Shown here in pieces: positions 1 through 10,718 of a stretch of 64,000 nt of DNA. A model generated the notes under the pieces. It had not been told where the DNA came from and searched no databases. It saw nothing but the letters and a program-made list of their open reading frames with translations. How positions within the stretch are numbered: the stretch's first letter is position 1; every line of letters starts with the position of its first letter. This stretch comes from Aedes albopictus (lineage: Eukaryota > Arthropoda > Insecta > Diptera > Culicidae), in the NCBI RefSeq assembly GCF_035046485.1, contig NC_085138.1, forward strand, positions 337,726,263 through 337,790,262, read 5' to 3'. Both the position numbers and the translations under genes were made by a program.

Positions 1-900
1 AATAACAACTGAATCAAAAAACCTGGTTTGTTATTATTAACTTATTAAGGCATAATTTTTCCATAACAGGTTTTGCTGGGCAATCTTATTTTGTTTTGAC
101 CCTGATATTGGTATATTTTCTTTAAATAGCATTTCAATAAGATGTTTTGTTGCAGAACAAGTTCTGTTATTATTGTACTATTGAGAGTGCATCATTGTTT
201 GATAATCAATAGCACAACAATAAAGTTTTGCAATCACAACTACACCATGAGAGATTCACAGCATTAGAAATGAAAAAGTTAACATTTGCTGATTTCCATA
301 CAAAAAGCCATGTTTGGAGTCTATGAGCCATATCTTCGGTGTCTATGAATCGGTTATGCTGAACTTTTGGCACGGAACTAAGAATTACTTGTAATATTTA
401 TATCTATTTAGTTCGAACTTAGTTTAGAACTTATGTAGTTACATACCTACCTTGCGAGGATAAAAAAAATGTTTTGATTCTGATATTATAACTCATTTTG
501 CATCCATAACTTTTTAACTTCAAAATTTGTTATTGAAACATTGTATAAATTCACTGTTATTAAGTTGTTATGAAACTAACAAACCCTGTTATTTAACTAG
601 TCTTCCAGGAACATTTTTTTGTTATGATTTTTGTTATTTTGCCGCTTATGACAGATAAGTTTATAACATGGTATGTTATGCTAATAACATGAATATAACT
701 CTTTGCGTTACTCAGTTATTTTGTTAAAATAACACATTTTATTATACTGTCGGTATTCCCTTCTGCTCGGGATCACCCAAACAACATGAAGTTGTTTGCT
801 TCCATTCAACCGCATGTTAAGTGACCGCATTTCACCTCCACTTTAGCATACTACTCAACACACAGCATATGCAATCATGTGTTTGCTGGGCAGTTAAAAA
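1..900. other. AT-rich intronic stretch, no gene seen
   Basis: No coding region is supported here. The sequence is AT-rich and unusually full of TGTTAT / ATAACA words, especially from about 540 to 740. The 11-mer TTTGCTGGGCA occurs near 72 and again near 885, which could mark the ends of an old element, but no target duplication was found. Confidence 0.4.
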
Positions 901-2580
901 AATGCCAAAGAAAATTCGAAAGGAACTACGTAACGAGTTTCCAAAGAAATTTCTAGATAATTTCCAAAATTAAATGGCCATGATAATTTCAACACAATTT
1001 CCAAAATAAATTGCCAGCCGGTGAAAATGCGAAATTTATTGCCAGAGGATTTGCTAAAAGAATTACCAGTATTCCATAATTAAATTTCCATATCAATTAC
1101 CAAATCAAATGCCCAAAAAAAAAAATGCCTAAACCATAGTTTCCCAAACTGTGGGTCGCGACCCCCCAGGGGGGTCGCCGGCCTTCATCCAGGGAGTCGC
1201 GAGAGACAGTAAAATATTCGACTGTAACAGACAACAAATGAGGGAATTTCTATGGGGGGGTCGCGAAAACTACATCTGCTGGCAAAAGGGGGTCGCGCGA
1301 CCTGAAAGTTTGGGAACCTATGGCCTAAACAATTTCCAAAGGAGGAATTCAAAAAAAAAATAGCAATTTAATTTACAAACGTACTTCCAAATAAACTCAT
1401 CAAAAAATGGTCGAAGCAATTGCAAAGAAATCGCCGAAGAAATCTCTTAACGAATTTTAACGGAACGTTTAAAAATTGCCGAAGGAATTTTTATAGACAT
1501 TCTTCATGAAATTCTCAAAGAAATTACTCGGTAGAATTTCTTCAGGAATTTCAGAAGGAATTGAAACTGGCGGAAGGATTTACAAAGATAGTTTTTGAGA
1601 AATTTCCAAATCAGTTCACGAAGAAAAATATGGTATCAGAACATCGGCTCGGGTGGCACGTTTTCCGCGCTTCTGGGAAATTTGTGCCTCAAAGAAAAAT
1701 ATGACGAAATTTCCTGAAGAATTTTCGAAATATTTACATAGAAATATTCAAATGAGTTGTAGAATAAAATTCCAAATGAATTGTCGAGCAAATTTCCAGC
1801 CTGAGAAAGTCCTAAAGAAATTTCCGATGGAGCATAAAATATTTGCTTAACCGCCCAAAGATGTTAGGCTAGCCGCAACACGATAGCGTAATCTACTTTC
1901 AGCGAGCCTGTCTGGGTCGTATTGAGCCCAATATGCTACTAGGGTTAAGGAATTCCCAAAGATATGATAGATACACAGAATTTTCAAAGGAATTGTCTGA
2001 GTAATTCCTATAGAAATTGGTAAAGTATTTAATAAACAAATGATAAAAAAAAATCCAAAAGAACTCCAAGAAATTCTAAAAGTAGACACTCGAGAAAATT
2101 TCACCAAAATTTCCAAAAATATAAAGAAAATTCGTCAAAAAATTGCCATATGATTTTCCATTGCATATCCTTTGCCTAAAAATGCAGTACATATTTGCGA
2201 AGGAATTTTCTAAATTAATTACCAAATAAATTTCCAAAGGAATTTTGAAAAAACTTACAAACTTACGAAACTTTCAAAGATATTAGAAAAAGTAACTACC
2301 AAAAAAATGCTCTTAGATAAACATTCATACAATCTCAGAGAACCTTGAAAAGACTTCCCTAAGATTTATAGGATCTTTCGATAAAAAATCTTGATTCACG
2401 GTAGAACAATTTCATGATCTCATGGCAATTTTTAGAAATTTGACGGAAAACTTCGAAGGAAATTTTTTGAGATACTTTAGTAGAAGCTCTGTTGAATTGA
2501 CAAACAAATCTCCGATAAAAAACTTTCTCAGAAACTAAAATTAAAATTTCTAACGACTCACTTGAAGTGCAAATTTTCGG
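901..2580. repeat. Degenerate AATTTCC-type minisatellite
   Basis: Short words such as AATTTCCAAA, AAATTGCC and GGAATTT recur every 12 to 20 bases with heavy divergence, in no exact period. Small open frames across it are lysine/phenylalanine/asparagine-rich by-products of the repeat. The array is interrupted by the hAT-type MITE at 1135. It belongs to the same broad class of AATTCC-rich arrays that recurs at 17-21, 26, 30, 43-45 and 51 kb. Confidence 0.6.
1135..1322. mobile_element. hAT-type MITE, 188 bases, with 8-base TSD
   Basis: The ends are 16-base terminal inverted repeats: CATAGTTTCCCAAACT on the left and the complement of CATAGGTTCCCAAACT on the right, one mismatch. The element is flanked on both sides by the 8-base direct repeat GCCTAAAC (1127-1134 and 1323-1330). 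An 8-base duplication and TTCCCAAACT-style ends are typical of hAT elements. The interior has several GGGGTCGCG runs and no transposase. A related one-ended fragment lies at about 54632. Confidence 0.85.
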
Positions 2581-2978
2581 TAATACCAATCCGTGTGGTC
2601 AAATTATGAATTTCAAATAACTCAATTCGCTAGACAAGTACTTTACCAACTAAGCTACCGAGCCAATTAATGACCCGGCCAGTTAGAGGTAGTGAGTCGT
2701 TTTCGAGCATCTACCTCTACGTAGTTATCCGTCGTATCGAATAGAATGCGAACGACGCGTTTGATCACCTTCCAGGTAGCATTGTTCTTCCTCTACAAGT
2801 GGTTGAGGAAGCGTTGCCTGTACGATAGGCAAACAGTTTCAAACAATAAACAAATCGCTTTCGCTCTTCGTACATATGTACAACAGAGATGGTTATATTT
2901 GCGGTTTAGGGGAAGATGAAATAGATCGATGAGATTAGAATTGAACCTTATGACAACTAAGTTGCCGGGTCATTAATT

Positions 2979-3050
2979 GGCTCGGTAGCTTAGTTGGTAA
3001 AGCACTTGTCTAGCGAATAAGGGTCGTGAGTTCAAATCTCACCTGAGCTG
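2979..3050 (+). tRNA. tRNA-Ala(AGC)-like head of a SINE
   Basis: The 72 bases fold as a complete cloverleaf: a 7-bp acceptor stem with two G-U pairs, a 4-bp D stem (GCTT/AAGC), a 5-bp anticodon stem around the loop CTAGCGA (anticodon AGC), and a 5-bp T stem (GTGAG/CTCAC). The Pol III A box (TAGCTTAGTTGG) and B box (AGTTCAAATC) are intact. It runs into a T-run and is repeated with the same downstream body at 59.7 kb, so it is most likely a SINE head rather than a working tRNA gene. It has lost the usual alanine G3-U70 context. Confidence 0.5.
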
Positions 3051-3091
3051 TGGATTTTTTTTTCCAATTTAACCAATAATTTACCCATCTG

Positions 3092-3269
3092 CCCAAGTAA
3101 CACACTTATCACAGAAGAGTCACGGCGGCGCAGGTTTTTGCTGCGCTGAAGTCACTGTGACTTACTTCTAGCAAGTAAGTATTTATTTGTTAGAAGTAAG
3201 TCACAATGACTTCTGCGCAACAAAAACCTGCGCCGCCGTGACTCTTCCGTGACAAGTGTGTTACTTGGG
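3092..3269. mobile_element. 178-base palindromic MITE, copy 1
   Basis: Almost the whole element is one inverted repeat beginning CCCAAGTAACACACTT and ending with its complement, with arms of about 75 bases. Copy 2 (4534-4711) has exactly the same length. The two bases on each side are TG here and AA at copy 2, which suggests a 2-base target duplication. It is inserted in the body of the SINE at 2979; the SINE copy at 59.77 kb lacks it and shows the empty site. No coding capacity. Confidence 0.8.
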
Positions 3270-3310
3270 TGTACATATGTACGTTGAGTTATTTGAAATT
3301 CATAAAATTT

Positions 3311-4533
3311 CTAAGTTGGCAAAGAGTCGAGACTTTGAAGTGAGTTCTTGATGAGTTTTTTTTTACGAAATTTATTTAAGGGTTCATGAGATGTTTTTAA
3401 AGCAATTGCAGTTGCCAACTGTTGTAGATTACTTGTAATTCCCATTGAATTTAAATTCCCTTAAATTTCAACATTTGTATCGGATGTCGGGAACCCAAAT
3501 GTTGAACTATACTTGAGCTGGCTCTTCCTCAAAGTTGACTGATTCTCTCTAATTGAACCACTCAACAATTCTGGTAGACGAAATTTTGAATTATCTGTTA
3601 AAAATCTGATTTTCACTTTCAAGTTCCATGAAAGTTTCAGATAGCTTTCAGAGATGTTGTTGGGTATCCTGGAGGTTTCTTAGGGCTTGTAAGGGGATTT
3701 CAGGGATGTTTCAGAGGAATTCAAGGTTTTCAAGGGATTTCAAGAGCGCTCCTGAGGAGTTCCAAAGGGATTCAGGGAGTGGTTAAAAATATTTAAAGGA
3801 AGTTTCACGGGTTTTGAGATGGATTTCAAGGGATTTTAGGGTTTCAAATGGTATCAGGGATATCCCCAGACACTCCTTTGAAATTCCATAAAAACCCTTG
3901 TAACGCTCCTGCAACTCCCTGGAACCCACTGTAACGTGTCTGAAACGGTATGCAATGCCTTTGAAGCCCCTAAAACCACCTAGAACAGGGCTACCAAACC
4001 TTTTTTGCTTGTTCTATACAGTTTTGGTCCGTGCGTTCGTGATAATTGTCAAATATAAGATCCTTGAGCTTCAACTAAAACCTGGTGTTAGGGTTAATGG
4101 AAACAAGTGTTGAAACTGAAATTTAACTTATCTACTTTACTACCGTATTCAGTCAAAAAATTGATACGGCCCGAGGACCAGACTGATTTTTGTAGTCATC
4201 TGCACCGGTAACTAAAAATTGTTACCAAATTCTAACTATTCACTTGGATGAGTTAGATGTAACAGTAAGCTTTTATTTGATGCCAAAATATTGCAATTGA
4301 GAATGCCTGAAACTTGCGAAAAAGGTTTGGAACGCTCCTGAAAGACCATGAAACACCCCTGAATGAAACCTCATGCAACAACCCCAGAACCCTCTTGGAT
4401 CCCCCTTAAACTTCGTGAAACGCTTCTGAAACCCCTTGAAAAATCTTGGCATGCTTATAAAATACCTGAAACCCCTTGAAAACCCCTGGAACACTTCTAA
4501 AAACCCACTGGAACAAACTGGAACATCTCTGAA
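3311..4533. repeat. Degenerate CCTGAAACCCC-type repeat with unique stretches
   Basis: From about 3650 to 3900 and again from 4310, words such as TTTCAGGGAT, CCTGGAACCC and CTTGAAACCCC recur about every 10 to 20 bases. The strand bias flips near 3880, where G-rich units give way to C-rich units. 3990-4300 is not repetitive and shows no gene. Confidence 0.5.
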
Positions 4534-4711
4534 CCCAAGTAACACACTTGTCACCGAAGAGTCACGGCGGCGCAGGTTTTTGTTACGCAGAAGTCACTGT
4601 GACTTACTTCTAACAAATAAACACTTACTTGCTAGAAGTAAGTCACAGTGACTTCTGCACAACAAAAACCTGCGCCGCCGTGACTCTTCTGTGACAAGTG
4701 TGTTACTTGGG
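4534..4711. mobile_element. 178-base palindromic MITE, copy 2
   Basis: Same family and same length as the element at 3092: CCCAAGTAACACACTT ends, long inverted arms and a CGGCGGCGCAGG segment. It sits inside the CCTGAAACCCC repeat array and is flanked by AA on both sides. Non-coding. Confidence 0.8.
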
Positions 4712-5170
4712 AAACATCCTTGGAACGCCTCTTGGCCTTTAAACTCCCCAAAATACCCTGGGATATCCCTGAAACCCTATAGAACGCTCCCAAAGCCCTC
4801 TGAAAACTCCAGGAAAACCCCTGAAAATCTTGGGAACTTCGGGACCCCCTAAAACCTCTTGGAACATCTATGAAACTACTGAAGTGGTCGAAACGTTGGC
4901 TAAAACCAAATAGAACCGTTTGATTTCCTCGAGACTGCTTAGCCGTTTCCGTAGCATAATTATCCCATTCAGTCGAACCCTCTCAATCCATTCTATAAAA
5001 CTCTCTAGAATCCCCAGGAACGCCCACGAAACTCTCTAGAACGTCCCTGAAACACCTTGGAGTCTTGGAACGCTCCTAAAACCCCCTACAATACCTCAGA
5101 AACAACCCTGAAACCGCATTACTCTAAAAAGCTGAATCCGTCTGAAACACCCATGAGATCCCGTGAAGCC
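4712..5170. repeat. Continuation of CCTGGAACCCC-type degenerate repeat
   Basis: The array interrupted by the MITE resumes here with words such as CTGGAACGC, CCTGAAAACC and TAGAACGTCC at 10 to 15 base spacing. Open frames crossing it are compositional artefacts. Confidence 0.5.
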
Positions 5171-6394
5171 CGGCCCCGTGGGGCTCCCTGGAGTTTCCTT
5201 GGAATGTCCGTAAGATATTCGGTAAGAAATCCAGATGAAAGGATTCAGGAATAGCAATATATAGACCAAAAAGCGACTTGCTACTTGGCTTAAGATTGAG
5301 AATGTCATGCATAAGCGGAGCGTATAAATGGTATTTAAAAGGATAAACGATAGAAATGTAAGATGATATTTCAAATTTTAGCTGTATCATATGATAGCTT
5401 CTCATTATGGCTTTAAATTTAAAGCTTTAAAGACGAAGCCCATTAGTTTGTATGCAGCAGCCTATAATCTGGAAAAAAGTCGGTAAAGAACAGCTTTGTC
5501 TATACCGGGAAACAAGCTCAAAAGCCATCTCAAAGTAAATGTCATGAAGCAACGGAAAAAATGATCTCATAAGAATGTTACGTGTCTCCCCACGTCTTGG
5601 GTGGTCTGGTTGTGGTCGTTCATTACCGTGGGTACATCGCTTCAACCCCGCCAGGAGCTAATCTTCAGCATACGATGTGTGTGTGTACCCAGCAACCAGC
5701 CAGCCAACGCCAAGGATTACCTAACGTGGCGTAAGCGAGAGCTTTTCACACCAAACCACTTGCTTTGACGGTGGCGGCGACGACAGCGGCAACGGCAATG
5801 CACTGCTGCAAGTAAAGTTTGTTCATGCATGACGCAAAAGTTATGCCAAAGACTGTGTGACGTTCGCCGGAGCTCAACCAAAGGGGCGCAAAATGTCTTC
5901 AAGCAAGCAGCAAGGAGGACCATATTGTTACTAGCACAGCACACGTGGTGAATACGTGCCGCATCGGGGACGAGGGAAGCTCTTCGGGTTTGTGGCATAA
6001 ACTGATGCAGATGAGGAAATTACGTTTACTTAGTTAAAATTTTCCAAACTTATTTATTCAATTATGGGGGGACGGCTTGCGGAATTTATAACGAAGGTGG
6101 AAAGCTCAATTCATGTCGAATGAATCGGAATTATAATGGATTCTCATAGTTATTCGATGAAATCAAGCATGTGAACATTTCGATAAATAAGACATGTCCC
6201 ACTTATTGGGCTACGCTATAGTATTCCACACGACTGTGCGTCAAATACCAACACTCAATTCCTATTCAACAATTGCGTCTGCGATATGAAGTAGGTAATC
6301 CTTTCATCAATGAATTAATTCCCCTGATCCGACCGCTTGACTGGCGCTCAATAGATGCTGATCAATTGTCATTGTCAAGCTCAAGAAAGCGGTG
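5171..6394. other. Non-repetitive intron, no gene seen
   Basis: The sequence is of mixed composition and contains no repeat family recognised elsewhere in the window. Open frames up to 93 codons exist on the minus strand (5096-5405, 5717-5998) but lack any recognisable domain or splice context. It could hold regulatory sequence of the receptor gene, which cannot be judged from the sequence alone. Confidence 0.4.
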
Positions 6395-6471
6395 CTGCCG
6401 TGTGCAGCATAGTTGTCCTATGTTAATTGGGATTGCCATAAAACATAAGACAACTATGCAGCACACGTCAG
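6395..6471. ncRNA. Candidate pre-miRNA-like hairpin
   Basis: Two arms pair over 30 positions with three single mismatches: left arm 6395-6424 (core GCATAGTTGTC) and right arm 6442-6471 (core GACAACTATGC), with a 17-base loop. Total length is about 77 bases, the usual size of an insect microRNA precursor. I do not recognise the arms as a known microRNA. A very short palindromic MITE would look the same. The strand is undecided because the stem is nearly symmetric. Confidence 0.3.
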
Positions 6472-6497
6472 GGTAGATATTAAATAACGCAAAGACT

Positions 6498-7977
6498 CAG
6501 GGCCGGATTTAAGGGGGGGCCAGGGGGGCCATGGCCCCGGGCCCCCACATTTTAGGGGCCCCCACAAAATCTAACTTCAAATGGGAATCGAAAAAAAGTA
6601 GCGCTAGAAACATCTAGATTTAATTTTTATCACAGGTACTTCTACTCTCAAGATGTGTGAGAAATATTGTTCTTCAAATTAGAAAGAAGCAGATATCTGC
6701 CTTTTTATAAAATTTAAAACTTCCTCTGAAAGTTGTTAAGATTTTTATGGTTTGAATTGATCACTCTTGTGAATTGCACACCGGAAATACATGAGAAAAT
6801 CTTCAACCTGAATTCTGGATGAAATCTTAAACTCTATGGAGTAGAGAGTCGAAAAGTTTCTACTGAAAATTCGTGTTTATTTCTGTCGAAAATTATTGGT
6901 GTTATTTTTAAACATTTCCTACATAGTTCTTTGAAGATTTGCAAGTGTTTCTATCAGAATAAAGAAAAGTTTTTAGAATTGTAGAGTTTGATTCCGCTTA
7001 CCAAACTTATAAATTATTCAAATCGGATCCCAGAATTGTTGAAACATTTCTTTGAAGGAACTAGCAATAATTTTAGGCGGATTTTTATTTTTTTCTGCAA
7101 AGATCTGTGCCGATTTTCTTAAATATGATTAAATCCATGATGATTTTTTTCCTGACTTGAATGTGACATTTAAGGCGAACTCTTAACAAATCCATAGGTT
7201 CCTCATGCAAATTCCAGTAGATATTTGTGGAGAAATTCTTGAAAAAATCCTAAAATATTTAAAGTTTCGCAAACTATTTTTGATTATATTGGCTAAAAAT
7301 TCGTCCGCCAAAGATTATTACGAAATTTTACTTATAAGTCTATTCAAAATAAAACAGAAATTCCATCAGGAACTCATTATGGATTTCACATGAAATTTCT
7401 TCAGCAGCTTTTAGTAGAATTTCCGCTAAAAATACCATTATGGATTTTTTGCCTCTTGAAGTTTCACAAAGAGTTCTTAATAGTTATTCTGCGCGTTCAC
7501 CAGAAACTCATCTCGAAGTCACGTTAGAAATGTTTATGCTTAAGTTCCACAAAAAAGAAATCTGATTATCGATCAGCAACTCTATAGATTTCATCAATGA
7601 TTCCGCAAGAAATTCTATTTGGAGCTTTTGCAATAACGGCCCCAAAGAAAGCGCTATAAATTTTATTTGAAATTTATCGAAAATGCCTCCTATAAAATCT
7701 ATTTTTAAATTTCTTAAAGGACTTTCTCATGAATTTCGACTTGATCTATGGAATCTAATACTATGAACACTCTCGGATAAAGCGTTATTCACTGGATACA
7801 ATTTCTTTTACAATCGTCTTCAGACTAGATTTTCATATCTGGATCTCTGTTATGCTTAGATTATAGTGTATGCCTTTCATATTTTCTGTTTTTTTCTACA
7901 ATAAAAAAATATCCTCTAAAAAGAGGACCCCCACAACACTGTGGCCCCGGGCCCCCACATTTGTAAATTCGGCCCTG
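6498..7977. mobile_element. hAT-like element with CAGGGCCG ends, degenerate
   Basis: The left end CAGGGCCGGATTTA and the complement of the right end (CAGGGCCGAATTTA) are inverted repeats. Each is followed inward by a very G/C-rich GGGGCCC block. The direct repeat CAAAGAC flanks it at 6490-6496 and 7979-7985. The 1.48-kb interior is AT-rich and shows no transposase frame, so it is either a non-autonomous derivative or a decayed copy. hAT assignment rests on the CAGGG-type end and the 7-8 base duplication. Confidence 0.7.
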
Positions 7978-8296
7978 CCAAAGACGCATCTGTCGCCTCG
8001 CCTCGGGGCGGGTTAATCATTTTCCCATTATGCAACGTGGAGACCGTATCCTGTTTATGTCATCCGGTTCTTTTTTTTTTCCTCCGCAGACGTGAAGCGT
8101 GATGGGAGTCAATTACATAGAAGACTGTCTGCATGTTGAAATACGTTGAACGTATACCGCCAACCCTCTACCGTTGCATTTTAAGTGAACACAGCGCATT
8201 TTCAGCTCAAAACATGTATAAATTTGCCATTTTTGACTTGAAATATATATTAATTTGAATGTGATTTTACTGGATTTTGTGAAGGATAACAGCTTA
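7978..8296. other. Non-repetitive intron, nothing recognised
   Basis: About 300 bases of mixed sequence between the hAT-like element and the TTC microsatellite. No open frame or known repeat is visible. Confidence 0.4.
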
Positions 8297-8333
8297 TCTT
8301 CTTCTTCTTCTTCTTCTTCTTCTTCTTCTTCTT

Positions 8334-8364
<31 letters not shown>

Positions 8365-8510
8365 TTCCTCTTCTTCTTCTTCTTCTTCTTCTTCTTCTTC
8401 TTCTTCTTCTTTTTCTTCTTCTTCTTCCTCTTCTGCTTCTTAATGGCTCGACCTTCGCACAGAAAGTTGACCTGGCTCTCTTGAACTAAGTGTTCTTAGA
8501 GCACTTCCAC
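8297..8510 (-). mobile_element. Truncated Feilai-type SINE with expanded (TTC)n tail
   Basis: A run of TTC triplets (8297-8442, about 48 units with a few interruptions) is followed by TAATGGCTCGACC and a stretch ending AGTGTTCTTAGAGCACTTCCAC. The latter matches the 3' half of the complete copies at 14439 and 55588. In minus orientation this is the SINE 3' end with a greatly expanded GAA tail. The tRNA-derived 5' half is missing. A serine-rich open frame across the triplets is an artefact. Confidence 0.75.
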
Positions 8511-9060
8511 TGTTGCGGGGCCAGAGAGGGGAAATAGTGATCGCCGGATTTATAGCAGCACTCACACTATGGATGCGTTTCGATGCAGTTTTTAACTGAA
8601 AAATAGGTTTATTAGTTAATCATTTCAACAGATTATAATTGTTAATCTTACACTATCGGTGTTCTATCTCATCTCCACAATTCTGCCTTCTGCACAACAA
8701 AATATGTATATCAACACAGTTCAACTGCAAATGGAAATAACTTATAATCATTTTAGACGAAATATAGAAATTTAACCTACTTTTAACTGTTTACCGATTC
8801 GGATTTAGTAATAACATAAAGTTTGAGCACTTTAAATAGGAAAATAAATGTAGAATAATGCAATTACTAGTAAAAGGGTTTAACTAATCAGAGCGCACTT
8901 TGTAGCAAATAATTTGTTCTTTTCACAATAATTTCGTCTTCTTTCGCATGACACAGCTATTTCCACACATGACAGAACCACCTCGCAAAGTAGTTGTCAC
9001 ACATCTAACAGATGGCTTTGAGCAGTGTGCCCAGCGGCAACATCCACAGTTAACTCAGTT
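8511..9060. other. AT-rich intron, nothing recognised
   Basis: No gene, no repeat family seen elsewhere in the window and no notable hairpin were found. It leads directly into the foldback element at 9061. Confidence 0.4.
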
Positions 9061-9985
9061 GGGAATTTTTTGTTTGCCCCTGACACTACTTACTTTGAAA
9101 AATCATAACTCAAGAACGAAGTATCGTAGAAAAATAGATTTTTATTGCAAAATAAATGTAAATTTTCTCAGAAATCAAAATAAATTGAAGTAGATAAAGT
9201 TTTCCTCAAAATTTTCAACAATTGAGAAAATTTGTAAAAAAAATTACTATGCCCCAACTCGTGGAAAATTTTCAAAAAAAAAAAAAAATTACGAAAAAGA
9301 ATATTTTCGGTTATTTTATAAGCTTGATTCGCTGAAACTTTTGGAATGCACTTTTTTTCGTTTTTGAGATATGACCAATTTTGTTGAAAAATGTCCAAAT
9401 GTGCCATATAAGCCGTTTTTTTTTTGAAAAATCATAACTCAAGAACAAAGCATCATAGAAACAAACTTTTTAGTGAAAATGAAAGCAAATTTCCTCAGGA
9501 ATCCAAAAATAAATATGAAGTGGAAAAAGTTTAAAGAAAAGCCGAAAAAACTATGCCAGAAATCGTGGAAAATTTTCAAAAAATATTTTTCAAAAGATAG
9601 TTTCGATCGCTGAAATATTTGGAATGCACTTTTCTTTTGCTCCTGAGTTGTGGCCAATTTTGTAAAAATGACCATATAATATATGCGTACATGGTCATTG
9701 TTCACAAAATTGGCTATAACTCAAGAAAGATAAAAAAAGTGCATTTCTAAAATTTCAGCGATCAAAGCTTATCAAAGCTTCGGGCATAGTTTTTCCGGCT
9801 TTCTTTGTGAATTTTCTCAAAGGTGGAAAATTTTGTGGGAAACTTTTACTAATTCATATATTTTTGGATTTATGAGAAAGCTTGCTTTCATTTTCAAAAA
9901 AAAAACTTAGTTTTTTACGATAATTTGTTCTTGAGTTATGATTTTTCAAAGTAAGTTGTGTCAGTGGAAACAAAAAAATTCCACC
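9061..9985. mobile_element. Composite foldback element with three related units
   Basis: The ends are inverted repeats (GGAATTTTTTGTTT with CTGACACTACTTACTTTG). Inside are two direct copies of a unit of about 300 bases (from about 9090 and 9424). They are followed by one inverted copy (9690-9960). Each unit carries AAATCATAACTCAAGAAC near its start and GTGGAAAATTTTCAAA in the middle. No protein is encoded. The third copy makes the right arm, so the element looks like a foldback transposon whose left arm was duplicated. Confidence 0.65.
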
Positions 9986-10194
9986 TGAGTTTTCCGGGAA
10001 AATAAGCGAACCTGATTTTTTCTCATTTTTTTTTGTTCATATATCCATGAGCCTTGTATGTGGAAAAAAAAATATGAAAATTTGAGACCCTCCGGCCCAA
10101 TTTGTACGATAATAAAAAAAAGCCCATTTGCGTTTCATTTTAGAGTTTTATTATGGAGCATTATATTCTTATTTTTCGGTGCGAAATTTTACTT

Positions 10195-10317
10195 TTAACC
10201 TTCCAGGACGCGCGCCATCAAGCAACCGAAACTGCACCGCGCTCACGCTGTATACGAAACGCGAGGTTTTTTGGCAGTGTTGTACTTTTTACAACAGCGC
10301 GCGCGCTGAAGGGTTAA
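10195..10317. mobile_element. TTAA-flanked MITE, copy 1 (123 bases)
   Basis: It begins TTAACCTTCCAGG and ends GAAGGGTTAA, with TTAA at both ends, as piggyBac-type transposition would give. The interior has a conserved small palindrome, GTTGTACTTTTTACAAC, and GCGCGC-rich arms. Copies of 123 and 124 bases are at 43404 and 48535. The open frame running across it is not conserved as a protein. Confidence 0.75.
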
Positions 10318-10716
10318 TGAGGAAATTTTATGTTTTACCGGTACCTTCTCTATGGAAGTATGGAATGCTTTCAATTAATTATTAAACATTTTTATGGAAC
10401 GCTTTTTAATTTTCTATAGAGCATTTACAATTTGCTATGGCCAAAATAACCTTTTGCCGTTTCGGGGGGTCACTGGTGCGTTGCAGAAGGTCCGAGGGTT
10501 TCGGAGGCATTTCGGGAGGTTTCAGAGGACTGTCAGGGGATTTCCGAGACGTTACAGTTGCGTTTACGGGGGTTTAGAGAGAAGTTTTAGAGGATTTTCA
10601 GAGGCGTTGCAAGGGCGTTTTCGGGCGTTTTGGATGGAATCAGGTACGTTACAAGGGTCCGAGGATGCTTCATACTATGTGAACTAATAAAGAGTTGAGG
10701 ATCAATTCGTGTACAC
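10318..10716. repeat. G-rich degenerate repeat around 10460-10670
   Basis: Words such as TTTCGGGAGG, TTTCAGAGG and GTTACAGGGG recur at about 12-15 base spacing on the plus strand. This is the same kind of array as at 3650. The 97-codon open frame at 10394-10687 is a by-product of the repeat. Confidence 0.4.
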
Positions 10717-10718
10717 TA

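Larger units (their letters stand above)
2583..3310 (+). mobile_element. tRNA-headed SINE copy with an inverted partner fragment
   Basis: A tRNA-like head (2979-3050) is followed by a T-run and a body that resumes after a MITE insertion (3092-3269). At 2585-2680 an inverted, internally deleted copy of the same head and body is present, so the region can fold back on itself. A second copy of the family is at about 59685-60005. It shares the head, the ACCACACGGATTGGT body and the stretch between the two inverted pieces (2690-2890). The order of parts differs between the copies, so full-length limits are uncertain. Confidence 0.6.

Noticed and set aside
8255..8443. Serine-rich open frame of 62 codons
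   Set aside because: It is a translation of the TTC microsatellite that forms a SINE tail.
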